Shown piece after piece: positions 35,054-43,873 of a DNA stretch of 46,495 nucleotides. This DNA is from Terriglobales bacterium (GTDB lineage Bacteria; Acidobacteriota; Terriglobia; Terriglobales; Acidobacteriaceae). The notes under the pieces were generated by a model. That model had not been told where the DNA came from. It saw only the letters and a program-made list of their open reading frames with translations, and did no database searches. A program made the translations under genes and the position numbers. Within the stretch, counting starts at the first letter, position 1. Every line of letters starts with the position of its first letter. The stretch lies in the NCBI GenBank assembly GCA_025927855.1, contig JAICKN010000002.1:1-46495 (forward strand), in the 5' to 3' direction.

Positions 35054-37894
35054 TTGCCTCCCAGAAGCAAACCTGTCGTCGCTAAAAAGGAAGAAGACCC
35101 CACTGCGGCTTCTTCTGTGCCGTCGTCTGCCCGAAAGCAAGGCTCCGGGCAGCGGATCTTCCTGATGGATGCGATGTCGTTTATCTTCCGCGCCTATCAT
35201 GCCATGGCGCGGCAGCGGGGCATGTCCACCAAAACCGGCCTGCCGACCGCTGCGGTGTATGTGTTCGTGAACATGCTGCGCAAGCTGCGCGAGGATTTTT
35301 CTCCGGAATATCTCGCCGCAGTTTTCGATGTGGCGGCTCCCACCTTCCGCGACCAGCAGGCGGGAGCTATGGTCGTGCGTAAATTCGATCTGAAGACCCA
35401 GACCTTTCAAGAAGTGCAATACCACGGATACAAGGCAAACCGCAGCGAAATGCCGCAGGACCTTGTGCAGCAGATTCCCTACATACGGCGCGCCCTCGAT
35501 GCCTACCACATTCCCGTGCTGGAGCAGGCGGGATACGAAGCAGACGATGTAATTGGGACGTTGGCCAAACAGGCCTCGGGGCGAGGCTACATGGTCTATG
35601 TCGTTTCCAGCGACAAAGACATGCTCCAGCTGGTGAACGACCGGGTGCTGGTGCTGAATCCGCCCAAAGACAACTTAATTTGCGATGCAAAAAAAGTAGA
35701 AGAGCTGCTCGGCGTACCTCCGGAGCGCGTCGTGGATGTTATGGCCCTGCGCGGCGACACGATTGACAACATACCGGGCGCGCCCGGCATTGGCGACAAA
35801 GGCTCGGTGGAGTTAATTCAACGTTTTGGCACGGTCGAAGCATCTCTCGACCACGCCGCAGAAGTAGAAAGAAAGACTTACCGCGAATCGCTTCTGAATA
35901 ACCGAGAAGCTGTGCTGCTAAGCAAACAGCTCGCCACAATTGATTGCAATGTCCCCATCGAACTCGATGTGGAGGCTATGGCCGCCGGTGATCCGGATGT
36001 GGAAGCTCTGAGAACTCTGTTTACTGAGCTTGAATTTACATCATTGTTGAAGGAATTGTTGCCGCTCGTCGAAGTCTCGGAAGCTCACTACTCCACGGCC
36101 ACAACATTGTCGGAATTGGAAGCCGTCTTGCAGCATGTCTCATCGGCCAATCCCCTGGCCGTGGCAATTGAGAATGGCTCAAATGCGGAGCAGGCGCAGG
36201 AAGAAGAGAAATCTGAAGAGGAAGATAAAATACCTGAGACGGGCCTGTTGCCGCTGGGAGATGCGCCGGAAGTTGCCGCTCCGGCTGTTTCGAGGCCGAA
36301 ACAGAAAATTGCGGTTTCCTCCGCCGCCGGAACTGCTCTCGAAATCTCGCTCGACAACAGCGCTCTGCGTGAACGCATGTTGGCCATTCTCCGCGATGAT
36401 GCCGTCCCCAAAGCGATCCATGACTACAAGGCGGCGATACATGCTCTGGCAGCTTATGACGGTTCCTCCGCAAAAATCAGTCTCGCCGGGGTACAGCATG
36501 ATGCCATGCTCTATTCCTATCTGCTCGATCCAACCTATTCGTCGCACCGCCTGGCTGATGCCGCCCTGCGCCGCTTTAATCTGAAACTGGGCGATGCCCT
36601 TGCGGAGCGCGCGGATATCGGCGGAAGGCTCGCCGCAACACTGCGCAAAGAAATCGAAGATGCCGGACTGCTGAAACTGTACGAAGAAATTGATCTGCCG
36701 CTTGTGCCCGTGCTTGCGCGCATGGAAGCAGCCGGGGTGAGCATTGACCGGAGCGCGCTTGGCGAAATGTCCTTGCGTTTAGAACGGGAGATTGAAAGCA
36801 AGGCCCGCGAAATCTACGATTGCGCCGGATGCGAATTCAATATCAACTCGCCCAAACAACTGGGAGACGTACTCTTCAACCGGCTTAGCCTGCCCAAGCC
36901 GGTCAAGTACGGCAGGGGCAAAACCATTTCCACCGCGGTGGACGTCCTGGAGTCGCTCGCTGCCAGCCACAATGCGCCTCGCCTGGTGCTCGAATACCGC
37001 CAGCTCTCAAAGTTGAAATCTACATACGTGGATGCGCTTCCCGCGTTGCTCAATCCGGCAACTGGGCGGCTGCATACAACATTCGTTCAGGCCGGTACGG
37101 CAACGGGAAGGCTTTCTTCCATCAATCCGAATCTGCAGAATATTCCCATACGGACAGAGCTGGGCCGGGAGATTCGCGCGGCCTTTACCGCCGCGCCCGG
37201 CAACGTGCTGCTGGCCGCGGACTATTCGCAAATCGAGCTGCGGCTGCTGGCGCACTTCTCGCGCGATCGTCTGCTGGTGGAAGCTTTCCGCAAAGGCGAA
37301 GACATTCACACACTTACCGCTTCGCAGGTATTTGGAGTGCCGCCGCTCATGGTGACGGCTGACCATCGGCGGCAGGCCAAGGTGGTGAATTTTGGGATTG
37401 TCTATGGGCTTTCCGCGTTCGGCCTCTCGCAGAACCTGGGGATTGAGCCGGGCGAAGCCAAACAATTTATCAACGCGTATTTTGAAAAATACAGCGGCGT
37501 GCGCGCCTTCATTGACAACGTCCTCGAGGAAACCCGCCGCGAGCAGAAGGTAAGAACGCTGTTTGGCCGGGTGCGGCCCATCCCGGATATCAACAGCAAA
37601 AATGCCAATCTGCGCGGTTTTGCCGAACGCACCGCAGTAAACACACCGTTGCAAGGGACCGCCGCCGACCTCATAAAAATCGCCATGATCCGCGTTGATG
37701 CGGCGATTCGTGAACGAGGGTTACAAGCGAAGATGACCTTGCAGGTGCATGACGAACTTGTTTTCGAGGTCCCGGAACGAGAACTGGAAGAGATGCGTTC
37801 GCTGGTGCGCGAACAGATGGAAAAGGCGCATCCGCTGGCCGTGCCGCTGGTAGCGGAGATTGGCGTCGGTCCCAACTGGCGCGATTTGGATTGA
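35054..37894 (+). CDS. polA: DNA polymerase I
   Basis: 946 residues from a TTG start; Met38 (35165) would cut into the conserved RIFLMDAM. The 5'-3' exonuclease domain (about 30-320) has the acidic site Asp39 and YEADDVIGTLA. The middle domain (about 325-560) lacks the D-x-E and partner acidic residues of the 3'-5' exonuclease (LAVAIENG where Klenow has DTE) and contains an acidic insert, so proofreading is probably absent. The polymerase domain has motif A DYSQIELRLLAH (about 722), motif B RRQAKVVNFGIVYG (about 770) and motif C VHDELVFEV (about 898). It fills gaps in repair and removes Okazaki primers. Confidence 0.96.
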   Translation: MPPRSKPVVAKKEEDPTAASSVPSSARKQGSGQRIFLMDAMSFIFRAYHAMARQRGMSTKTGLPTAAVYVFVNMLRKLREDFSPEYLAAVFDVAAPTFRDQQAGAMVVRKFDLKTQTFQEVQYHGYKANRSEMPQDLVQQIPYIRRALDAYHIPVLEQAGYEADDVIGTLAKQASGRGYMVYVVSSDKDMLQLVNDRVLVLNPPKDNLICDAKKVEELLGVPPERVVDVMALRGDTIDNIPGAPGIGDKGSVELIQRFGTVEASLDHAAEVERKTYRESLLNNREAVLLSKQLATIDCNVPIELDVEAMAAGDPDVEALRTLFTELEFTSLLKELLPLVEVSEAHYSTATTLSELEAVLQHVSSANPLAVAIENGSNAEQAQEEEKSEEEDKIPETGLLPLGDAPEVAAPAVSRPKQKIAVSSAAGTALEISLDNSALRERMLAILRDDAVPKAIHDYKAAIHALAAYDGSSAKISLAGVQHDAMLYSYLLDPTYSSHRLADAALRRFNLKLGDALAERADIGGRLAATLRKEIEDAGLLKLYEEIDLPLVPVLARMEAAGVSIDRSALGEMSLRLEREIESKAREIYDCAGCEFNINSPKQLGDVLFNRLSLPKPVKYGRGKTISTAVDVLESLAASHNAPRLVLEYRQLSKLKSTYVDALPALLNPATGRLHTTFVQAGTATGRLSSINPNLQNIPIRTELGREIRAAFTAAPGNVLLAADYSQIELRLLAHFSRDRLLVEAFRKGEDIHTLTASQVFGVPPLMVTADHRRQAKVVNFGIVYGLSAFGLSQNLGIEPGEAKQFINAYFEKYSGVRAFIDNVLEETRREQKVRTLFGRVRPIPDINSKNANLRGFAERTAVNTPLQGTAADLIKIAMIRVDAAIRERGLQAKMTLQVHDELVFEVPERELEEMRSLVREQMEKAHPLAVPLVAEIGVGPNWRDLD

Positions 37895-38182
37895 GAACGG
37901 CGGCTGGCAATTGCGATTCTGCAAGCGAGCCACCGTGAGCCAATAGCATTCACAATCCTCCCTTTGTCCGCGGTCCCGCGCCGACATGACGCGTGGTTTG
38001 AAGGATGCCAACCTTGTAATATCCCCATCTCGCTTCGCGCGCGTCCCCGACATCCTCCCTCCGTAAAACCAAAAATCCTCTCCAACTTTCCACCTGAAAT
38101 TGCCGTGGTGCTGGTTACGACAGGGGAGGATTCGTGCATCCAAGGAAAAGGTCTTTGCGGCCTGGACTTTTAAAAACTTGGA

Positions 38183-39010
38183 TTGGCCTGCTTGATTTCG
38201 CAAATTCGTGGTTTGGTCTGGTATTGTTCGTTGTTTTTGGCGCTGTTTTCCGGTCCGTTGCTCATCGCGCAGGACCCTCTGGATGCTCCCGTCGCCCCGG
38301 CCGGTGGCAAAGATTATCAGCAGGTCGCCATGTACATCCGGCCCGAGATTCAGCCCGCCAAACAGCCGCACTTCCAATGGAAGATGGCGACAACCCAGAC
38401 CTTCAGCCTGCTCGCCATGGAACAGAGCTTCCGTATGGTGCAGGAAAAAACCAGAGATCAATTGGATGGCCCATTCTTTTCACAGTGGTTCAATTGCGTC
38501 AGCAATCTGCATGGATGGAACGATGGCGATTCTTTGCTCACTAACTATATCGGCCATCCAATCCATTCCTCATGGGCAGGATATATACAAATTGAGAATG
38601 ATCCAGAAGGGCGGTTCCTGGAATTTGAAAACAGTCCGCGATACTGGAAGAGCCGTTTCCGGGCGTATCTGTGGGCCGAGTTTTATGAGATCCAATGGCA
38701 CTTGGGACCCATCAGCGAGGCTTCGATTGGCCACGTCGGCAGGCCACCCACCCACACGCTGGGCTACGTCAATATTGTGAGCAGCGCGCCGGGGGGCGTC
38801 GGGCTCATTGTGCTGGAAGATTGGCTGGACAAGAAGTTTGTCGCGCCCCACGAAAAACATACGCAGAGCCTGGGGAAACGAAGATTTTACCGCATGCTAT
38901 TTAATCCATCACGCGCGGTAACGAACCTTTTGCGTGGGAAAAAGCCGTGGTATCTGGATTACCGGGCCATTAATTTTGATCTTCCCCAGCAGGTTATGGC
39001 AGGAAAGTGA
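38183..39010 (+). CDS. Exported protein of unknown function
   Basis: 275 residues from a TTG start; an in-frame TAA at 38171 limits the start. A signal peptide (LVWYCSLFLALFSGPLLIAQ) is clear. The mature protein is aromatic-rich with conserved-looking blocks NYIGHPIHSSWAGYIQI, YWKSRFRAYLWAEFYEI, LGPISEASIGHVG and GGVGLIVLEDWLD. The YxxHP block followed by alternating strands recalls outer-membrane DUF3943-type barrels, but this is a guess. It converges on the TPR gene with only 29 bp between the stops. Confidence 0.7.
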   Translation: MACLISQIRGLVWYCSLFLALFSGPLLIAQDPLDAPVAPAGGKDYQQVAMYIRPEIQPAKQPHFQWKMATTQTFSLLAMEQSFRMVQEKTRDQLDGPFFSQWFNCVSNLHGWNDGDSLLTNYIGHPIHSSWAGYIQIENDPEGRFLEFENSPRYWKSRFRAYLWAEFYEIQWHLGPISEASIGHVGRPPTHTLGYVNIVSSAPGGVGLIVLEDWLDKKFVAPHEKHTQSLGKRRFYRMLFNPSRAVTNLLRGKKPWYLDYRAINFDLPQQVMAGK

Positions 39011-39039
39011 TTCCGGGAAACTTCAAAATTATTACGTGC

Positions 39040-39765
39040 CTATTTCAAGTCCTGCAATTGGGCAGAAGCCATCTGCGCGGCTGGACCTGAAGGATCTTCC
39101 TTCTGAATCTGCTGGTAAGTCTGCTTCGCATCCGCCGTGAGTCCGGCAGCCTGGTAGGTAGCGGCCAATTCAAATTGCGCCATGGACTTTCCCACAGAGC
39201 GCGTCGGCTTGGCAATCAATTGCTTGTAAATCTCGATGGCATCTTTCGCGCGGTTCGTTCTGCGATAAACGGATGCGAGGGCAAATTTGCCGAGCGCGGC
39301 CAGGTCTTTTTGATGGGAGTCCGCGACGGTTTTCAACTCGTTTTCCGCCAGCGTGTCATTGCCTAAATCAGCTGCCGTTAGAGCATGGAAGTAGCGGGCG
39401 AAGTCCGCTGTTTTGGTATGGGGATACTTATCCATGATGGCTTGCAGCTGCTTTTGCGCCTGGGTGGCGCGGTCGCTCGCGGAAGCATAGCTTATCTGTC
39501 CGGGCTGTTCCGGCATCCCTGCGGGGCGCACGGGAGCGTCAAGAGTGCGCATGACCTGGTTAAGTTCAATGCTGGCGGCCCGGTCCTGTTGGTCGAAGTG
39601 GTACCACGCAACTCCTATGGCAGCGGCGATTACGGCCACGATAACGCCGGCAATGATGAGCGCTTTGACGTGCTGAGACGACCAGTCAAAGGTCTTCTCC
39701 GCGGCTTCCATAGTGACCTGGCTGAAGCGGTCTTGCTTGAGTTGATGGCGGGTTTGAGCTCGCAC
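39040..39765 (-). CDS. YfgM-like membrane-anchored TPR protein
   Basis: 241 residues from a GTG at 39765 with GAAGGGA 5 nt upstream; ATG 39807 in the same frame is an alternative start. A short cytoplasmic N terminus (RAQTRHQLKQDRFSQ) leads to one transmembrane helix (about 34-55, KALIIAGVIVAVIAAAIGVAW) and an exported domain of TPR-like helical pairs (about 100-240: ARYFHALTAADLG, GKFALASVYRRTN, AQFELAATYQAAG). This is the layout of YfgM/TPR_21 proteins, which work with SecYEG and periplasmic chaperones. Frame use upstream of 39807 does not look coding. Confidence 0.82.
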   Translation of the reverse strand: MRAQTRHQLKQDRFSQVTMEAAEKTFDWSSQHVKALIIAGVIVAVIAAAIGVAWYHFDQQDRAASIELNQVMRTLDAPVRPAGMPEQPGQISYASASDRATQAQKQLQAIMDKYPHTKTADFARYFHALTAADLGNDTLAENELKTVADSHQKDLAALGKFALASVYRRTNRAKDAIEIYKQLIAKPTRSVGKSMAQFELAATYQAAGLTADAKQTYQQIQKEDPSGPAAQMASAQLQDLK

Positions 39766-39986
39766 AGATGTCCCTTCTAAGGCGTGGCTGGAGGTCAGCC
39801 AATCCATAGAGTTTATCAGGCAAAAAACAGCATCGTCAAAGCGCGGTGTAAGTGCCCATATGTTCCGCCTGCCATGGGTCGGCATTCTCCCTTTGGCCCA
39901 GAACGTCTTGGGGAGAATCGCCGTTGGTGTGGCCTGGTGCGGACTCGAGGATTCCGGCTGCGAGATTCCAGGCCAGAGATGTCTTG

Positions 39987-40886
39987 CTACGGATTCTGCG
40001 GAACCAGCAAATCGCAGTGGTCTACGCATTTCACCGTGTTGACCTCGACACTGGCCTTCTTGTGTCCGGAGAAGTTGATATCTGGCCGGATGAAGAGGGT
40101 TTGTGTGCCGTTGGCAACATTGAAGGAGCAATTAAAGGTCATGGACTGCACGCCGCGTTCCTTGCATCCGGTCTGGTCGAGCGCGTCGGTGAGGCTGACG
40201 GTATTGTCGTAAACCTGGTCGGCGAGATGCGACGGCAGCAGCGCGACCGTTAACGGAATGGGCGACTTAATCTTCACGCTGAGTTTCTGGTCATCGTGGT
40301 CGGGCGTCATTAGGCTGTAAACCTTGGGCACCGTCGTCACTTCATATTTTTCGTTCAGGATGCGCCGCCAGTCGAATTCCGGCTGGACGCAATTGTCCAC
40401 ACAACTCCAGCGGTAGTACTGAATATGCAAATCGTTGGGCGAAATAAACTGCCGCGCCCCTGGGCCGAGAATCGCGCCGATGGCGGAGACGACTGGCTTT
40501 TCTGGCCGGCGCTCGTCGCGGAACGTGATGATCATGGGCCGTTCGGAGGGCAAATGACATTCATAAGTCGTGCTGGTGACATGTTCCTGTATACAGATGA
40601 AGCTGAAATTCACGGGCGCATTGGGATGTTGCATCGCAGCGCTCCATTCGTCGGCCCACGCCATGGCAACGGTGACGGGATACCGCGATTCGATGCCGAC
40701 ATGCAGGTTTCCGCCCCCGGCTGCTGGGCGATAGATGCGGCCCGCATGCAGGCTCGCGGGCTCCATGGGAATAGTCTCGCTGTTGGCGGGAGTCCAGTCG
40801 AAAACACGATTGTCATTATTCTGCGCGCTCGCGGTGGTCATCAAGACGCAGAAAAGCAGTGCCATCAAAGCGGAAAGATGCTTCAT
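39987..40886 (-). CDS. Secreted protein with two copies of a Cys-patterned domain, function unknown
   Basis: 299 residues. A signal peptide (MKHLSALMALLFCVLMTTASAQ) is followed by two diverged copies of one domain. Copy 1 has P70-V-T-V-A, Cys98-x11-Cys110 and Cys162-x3-Cys166 (CVDNC). Copy 2 has P211-L-T-V-A, Cys241-x11-Cys253 and Cys287-x3-Cys291 (CVDHC). The eight mature cysteines suggest four disulfides in the periplasm or outside the cell. The beta-rich pattern suggests an immunoglobulin-like or lipocalin-like sandwich. I do not recognise the family. It lies 221 bp upstream of the TPR gene on the same strand. Confidence 0.8.
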   Translation of the reverse strand: MKHLSALMALLFCVLMTTASAQNNDNRVFDWTPANSETIPMEPASLHAGRIYRPAAGGGNLHVGIESRYPVTVAMAWADEWSAAMQHPNAPVNFSFICIQEHVTSTTYECHLPSERPMIITFRDERRPEKPVVSAIGAILGPGARQFISPNDLHIQYYRWSCVDNCVQPEFDWRRILNEKYEVTTVPKVYSLMTPDHDDQKLSVKIKSPIPLTVALLPSHLADQVYDNTVSLTDALDQTGCKERGVQSMTFNCSFNVANGTQTLFIRPDINFSGHKKASVEVNTVKCVDHCDLLVPQNP

Positions 40887-41119
40887 CGCAAAAGTATTTA
40901 CCGGTTGTGGGCGGAGAACTAGCTAATTTGAAGGAAGGGCTGTTACCGAAGTACCGCCGAGGTTGTCCCCCTTTGCTTAAGCACTGCCTATCACCCGCAC
41001 TGGCGTGCCAGGCTATCGTGGGGTGCTCCCATCCGATGATCTCACTTTTCTTGTTTGGGTGCCTTAAACTTGCGCGCGAGTTTCTTGTTACTGCCTTCCG
41101 TTTTATTACATTTCCCAAC

Positions 41120-42688
41120 CTACCCCGGGATGGAGGAGGCGGGTGCTCCCGCATGAGACTTCAGGTCGTTAGGATTTTTGCCGAGTGGGCGGTGGCCGAA
41201 AAAGCCCTCTTTGGCCAGCTTGAAGATGGTGCGCCAATTCTGGCCGGCTAGTTTTACCCATGCCAGTTTTCCCATCATGGGGAAATAGATGCCGCGGAAA
41301 CAGAGGCGCGCGAGGAAGATGTTGATGCGATAACCCAATGGCTGGTCCTCGAGCGAATCTACGGCATGTGCCAGAGCGGCGGGGCTGTAGGCATGTTCCC
41401 ATCCGTATTTCACTTCGTCGTGCGCCTCCTGGATGCTCATCTTTAATGGCGTGTGGGCCATGGCGAAAGGAATAAATTCTTTCCAGTGCTTGACGCGGGT
41501 GAGCCTTCCTGCGGCCTCCAGGCGTTTATAAAGAGGAGTGGAAGGCAGCGGGGTGAGCAATCCGAAGATCGGCAGTCCGGGCGGCCATGTGCGGACTTGC
41601 TGGAGCGTGCGTTCGGCTACGCCGACGGTGTCGTTATCCATGCCAAAAATAAATGACGTGATGGCGTAGACGTTGCGTTGCGCCAGGCGGTCGAGTACGG
41701 CGGCATATTCGCTGGGCTTGTTGAATCCCTTATTTACGTCTTTGAGATTGGCGGGATCAATGGACTCCATGCCGATGAAGACCCACTTGCCGCCGGATGC
41801 GGCGATGAGGTCCACGAGTTCTTCGTCGCGCAGAAGGTTGGCGCTGATTTGCGCTACCCAATGCACCTGGGCTTTGGCGGCGATGATGTCCCGCAGCAGG
41901 GATTTGGTGCGCTTGATATTGATGGCGAAATTGTCGTCAATGAAGAAGACGGCGATCTGTCCTTTTTCTTTGCGGGCGCGCGCTTTCAGCATGAGCAGTT
42001 CGTTCACTACGCTCTCATTGCTGCGAAAGCGGATGGAGTCTCCGAAAAATCCGGTGACGGTGCAGAATTCGCAGCCGTAGGGACAACCGCGTCCGGATTC
42101 GACGGGAATAATCCGGAATGTTCCCCAGCCTTCGCCTACGCGGTTCAGCAAGGGAGTGAATGCTTTGGGGATGAGATTGAACTGAGTGAGATCAATCGTA
42201 TTCCAGGGAATGGCAGGATAAGATTTAAGTGAGGGCTTGCGCTCCTTTCCGGTTTCGTCCACCGGCTCGTAAATATCTTTAAGCTCGCCGCGAGCGGCAT
42301 CCTGCACGATGATGGGCCAGGTTTCGTCGGCTTCGCCAAGAGCGACGGCGTCTACGTGGCGCGGGCCACCATCGCGGCCGAGAGCTTCGTTAAATTCTTC
42401 TGTCACGTGAGGACCGCCCATCACAACAGGTACTCCAACGGCGCGAACGGCATCGGCCATGCGATAGGCCTTTGCAACCATTCTGGTCATCGCACCGATG
42501 CCGACCAGTTCTATCTTTTGCTCGACTACATAGCGGGCGATGCCGGCCTCGTCCATGGGTTGGGCATTGCCATCAATCAAAAGGACCTCGTGTTCCGATG
42601 GAGTAAGCGACTGGAGAAGAAACATCCAGAGGTGAGGCATGTAATTGCGAGTGACACCATTGTCGGGGTTATAAAGCAGAATTCTCAT
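41120..42688 (-). CDS. Cobalamin-binding-domain radical SAM enzyme, substrate unknown
   Basis: 522 residues. The N-terminal B12-binding Rossmann-like domain (about 1-140: MRILLYNPDN, VLLIDGNAQP, LVGIGAMTR, VVMGGPHVTEE) is followed by a radical SAM barrel with the cluster motif C202-x3-C206-x2-C209 in ESGRGCPYGCEFC. VFFIDDNFAIN and GMESIDPANL are typical of the class. The domain lacks a clear DxHxxG, as do many such methylases. Relatives modify lipids, hopanoids, antibiotics or tetrapyrroles; none can be chosen here. The C-terminal 120 residues are hydrophobic and basic (INIFLARLCFRGIYFPMMG), which suggests membrane association. Confidence 0.88.
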   Translation of the reverse strand: MRILLYNPDNGVTRNYMPHLWMFLLQSLTPSEHEVLLIDGNAQPMDEAGIARYVVEQKIELVGIGAMTRMVAKAYRMADAVRAVGVPVVMGGPHVTEEFNEALGRDGGPRHVDAVALGEADETWPIIVQDAARGELKDIYEPVDETGKERKPSLKSYPAIPWNTIDLTQFNLIPKAFTPLLNRVGEGWGTFRIIPVESGRGCPYGCEFCTVTGFFGDSIRFRSNESVVNELLMLKARARKEKGQIAVFFIDDNFAINIKRTKSLLRDIIAAKAQVHWVAQISANLLRDEELVDLIAASGGKWVFIGMESIDPANLKDVNKGFNKPSEYAAVLDRLAQRNVYAITSFIFGMDNDTVGVAERTLQQVRTWPPGLPIFGLLTPLPSTPLYKRLEAAGRLTRVKHWKEFIPFAMAHTPLKMSIQEAHDEVKYGWEHAYSPAALAHAVDSLEDQPLGYRINIFLARLCFRGIYFPMMGKLAWVKLAGQNWRTIFKLAKEGFFGHRPLGKNPNDLKSHAGAPASSIPG

Positions 42689-42823
42689 GAGGCCTCCTTC
42701 TTGGAACCGGTCGTGCCTTGCCGCACGGAGGGCGTCATGGAAAGAGCCGGAAGGCGCCTTTGCCTTGCGTTTATTGAGTAGGTCTTAAAGCTCCGAGCAT
42801 TGTAGCACCGTTGGCAATGGGTT

Positions 42824-43636
42824 CTAGGCAGAGTAGCCGCACACTTGCGAAGCCTCATGTTGTTCCGTGCGGCGGAATGCGCCAGAGTAATTTTGTCCGA
42901 GGTAGTCGGCAACGATCCATGCAGCTCCGGCGATGGCCAGATTTTCCGCGTTGCCGGCCCAGTTCATCAGCTTATGTGGATCGGAAAAAGGTGCGGGCAA
43001 CCATATCAGTAATTGGAAGCCCATAATCATTGCGGTCACCAGCCTGGCCGCGAGGAGTCCGAATATGCCGGAGAGCAAGGCTATGGCCGCGAGTGCAAAG
43101 AAGACTGTGGTGGCTATGGCCCAGAACATTTGCCCAGGCGGGATCCACTTGGGAACGAAACTTGCCGTTGGAGAAAGATAAAAGAGCTGCTCCAGCGCGA
43201 ATGAGACGACGCAGATTCCGAAAAATGTATAGGCGAACCTGGAGAGGGCTGCGGACCTGCGCAGATTGCTGGTGCTCAATGTGGCCCAAATAATCAGTGG
43301 ACCCAAGACGACGGAAAACTGCTCGAAGAAGTGACCATAGCCGTAATAGGCTCGCGGATGCGAGACGATGGTGGGAATCCAAAGTAGCGCGAAGATGAAA
43401 TAGATGATGCTCAGCGTCAGAGCGCCAGCGCGGGCGGTCTTGCGCCACTGAATCGCGATGCCGCCGAGAATCTCGATTGCGGCGACGATATAAACGAAAA
43501 CTTCGCGGTGCGGAACGTTGCCGAATGCGTCGATCTGCCGCCATGGCGCTCCGAAATCACGCCAGACGAAGCAGGTGATGCCGAAGGCGATGGCGGAAAG
43601 ACCGAATACGTGGCGTCCGAGCGAGGTTTTAATCAT
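42824..43636 (-). CDS. Polytopic membrane protein, DoxX-like
   Basis: 270 residues from ATG 43636 (a GTG at 43639 is adjacent). About seven hydrophobic helices are visible, for example HVFGLSAIAFGITCFVW, REVFVYIVAAIEILGGIAI, ALTLSIIYFIFALLWI, FSVVLGPLIIWATL and MFWAIATTVFFALAAIALL. The early YIVAAIEILGGIAI and late NWAGNAENLAIAGAAW segments recall the DoxX/quinone-oxidoreductase subunit family. No redox residues are diagnostic. The radical SAM gene follows 135 bp downstream on the same strand. Confidence 0.72.
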   Translation of the reverse strand: MIKTSLGRHVFGLSAIAFGITCFVWRDFGAPWRQIDAFGNVPHREVFVYIVAAIEILGGIAIQWRKTARAGALTLSIIYFIFALLWIPTIVSHPRAYYGYGHFFEQFSVVLGPLIIWATLSTSNLRRSAALSRFAYTFFGICVVSFALEQLFYLSPTASFVPKWIPPGQMFWAIATTVFFALAAIALLSGIFGLLAARLVTAMIMGFQLLIWLPAPFSDPHKLMNWAGNAENLAIAGAAWIVADYLGQNYSGAFRRTEQHEASQVCGYSA

Positions 43637-43781
43637 CACATTAGTGCGCGCTTGATGGAGATTGCTAAGCCGAAACTAGTAAAAGGCCGTAGCCAGCCTT
43701 TTGCAAGTAAACGATTGTGAATTCGTGTGGCAGATTGTTAACTGCGACTTTTGCGGGGTACAAGCCACATGGATCACCGGA

Positions 43782-43819
43782 CAAAAATTAAGGCCACATT
43801 GCAAGAGCAGTGCGGCCTT
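43782..43819 (-). terminator. Rho-independent terminator after the 43874-44473 gene
   Basis: A 13-bp stem with one mismatch and one wobble pair (AAGGCCACATTGC / GCAGTGCGGCCTT) and an AAGA loop. On the minus strand it is followed by AATTTTTG. It lies about 55 bp past the stop of the minus-strand exported-protein gene. Confidence 0.7.
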
Positions 43820-43873
43820 TCTTAGCGTCCCCGGCCGGCTTCGTGAAATGCAAGCCAAACCGGTGACGGGAGC

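Noticed and set aside
39807-40131. N-terminal extension of the TPR protein to about 363 residues
   Set aside because: The added residues overlap the 3' part of the upstream gene and look non-coding; the GTG at 39765 has a good Shine-Dalgarno.
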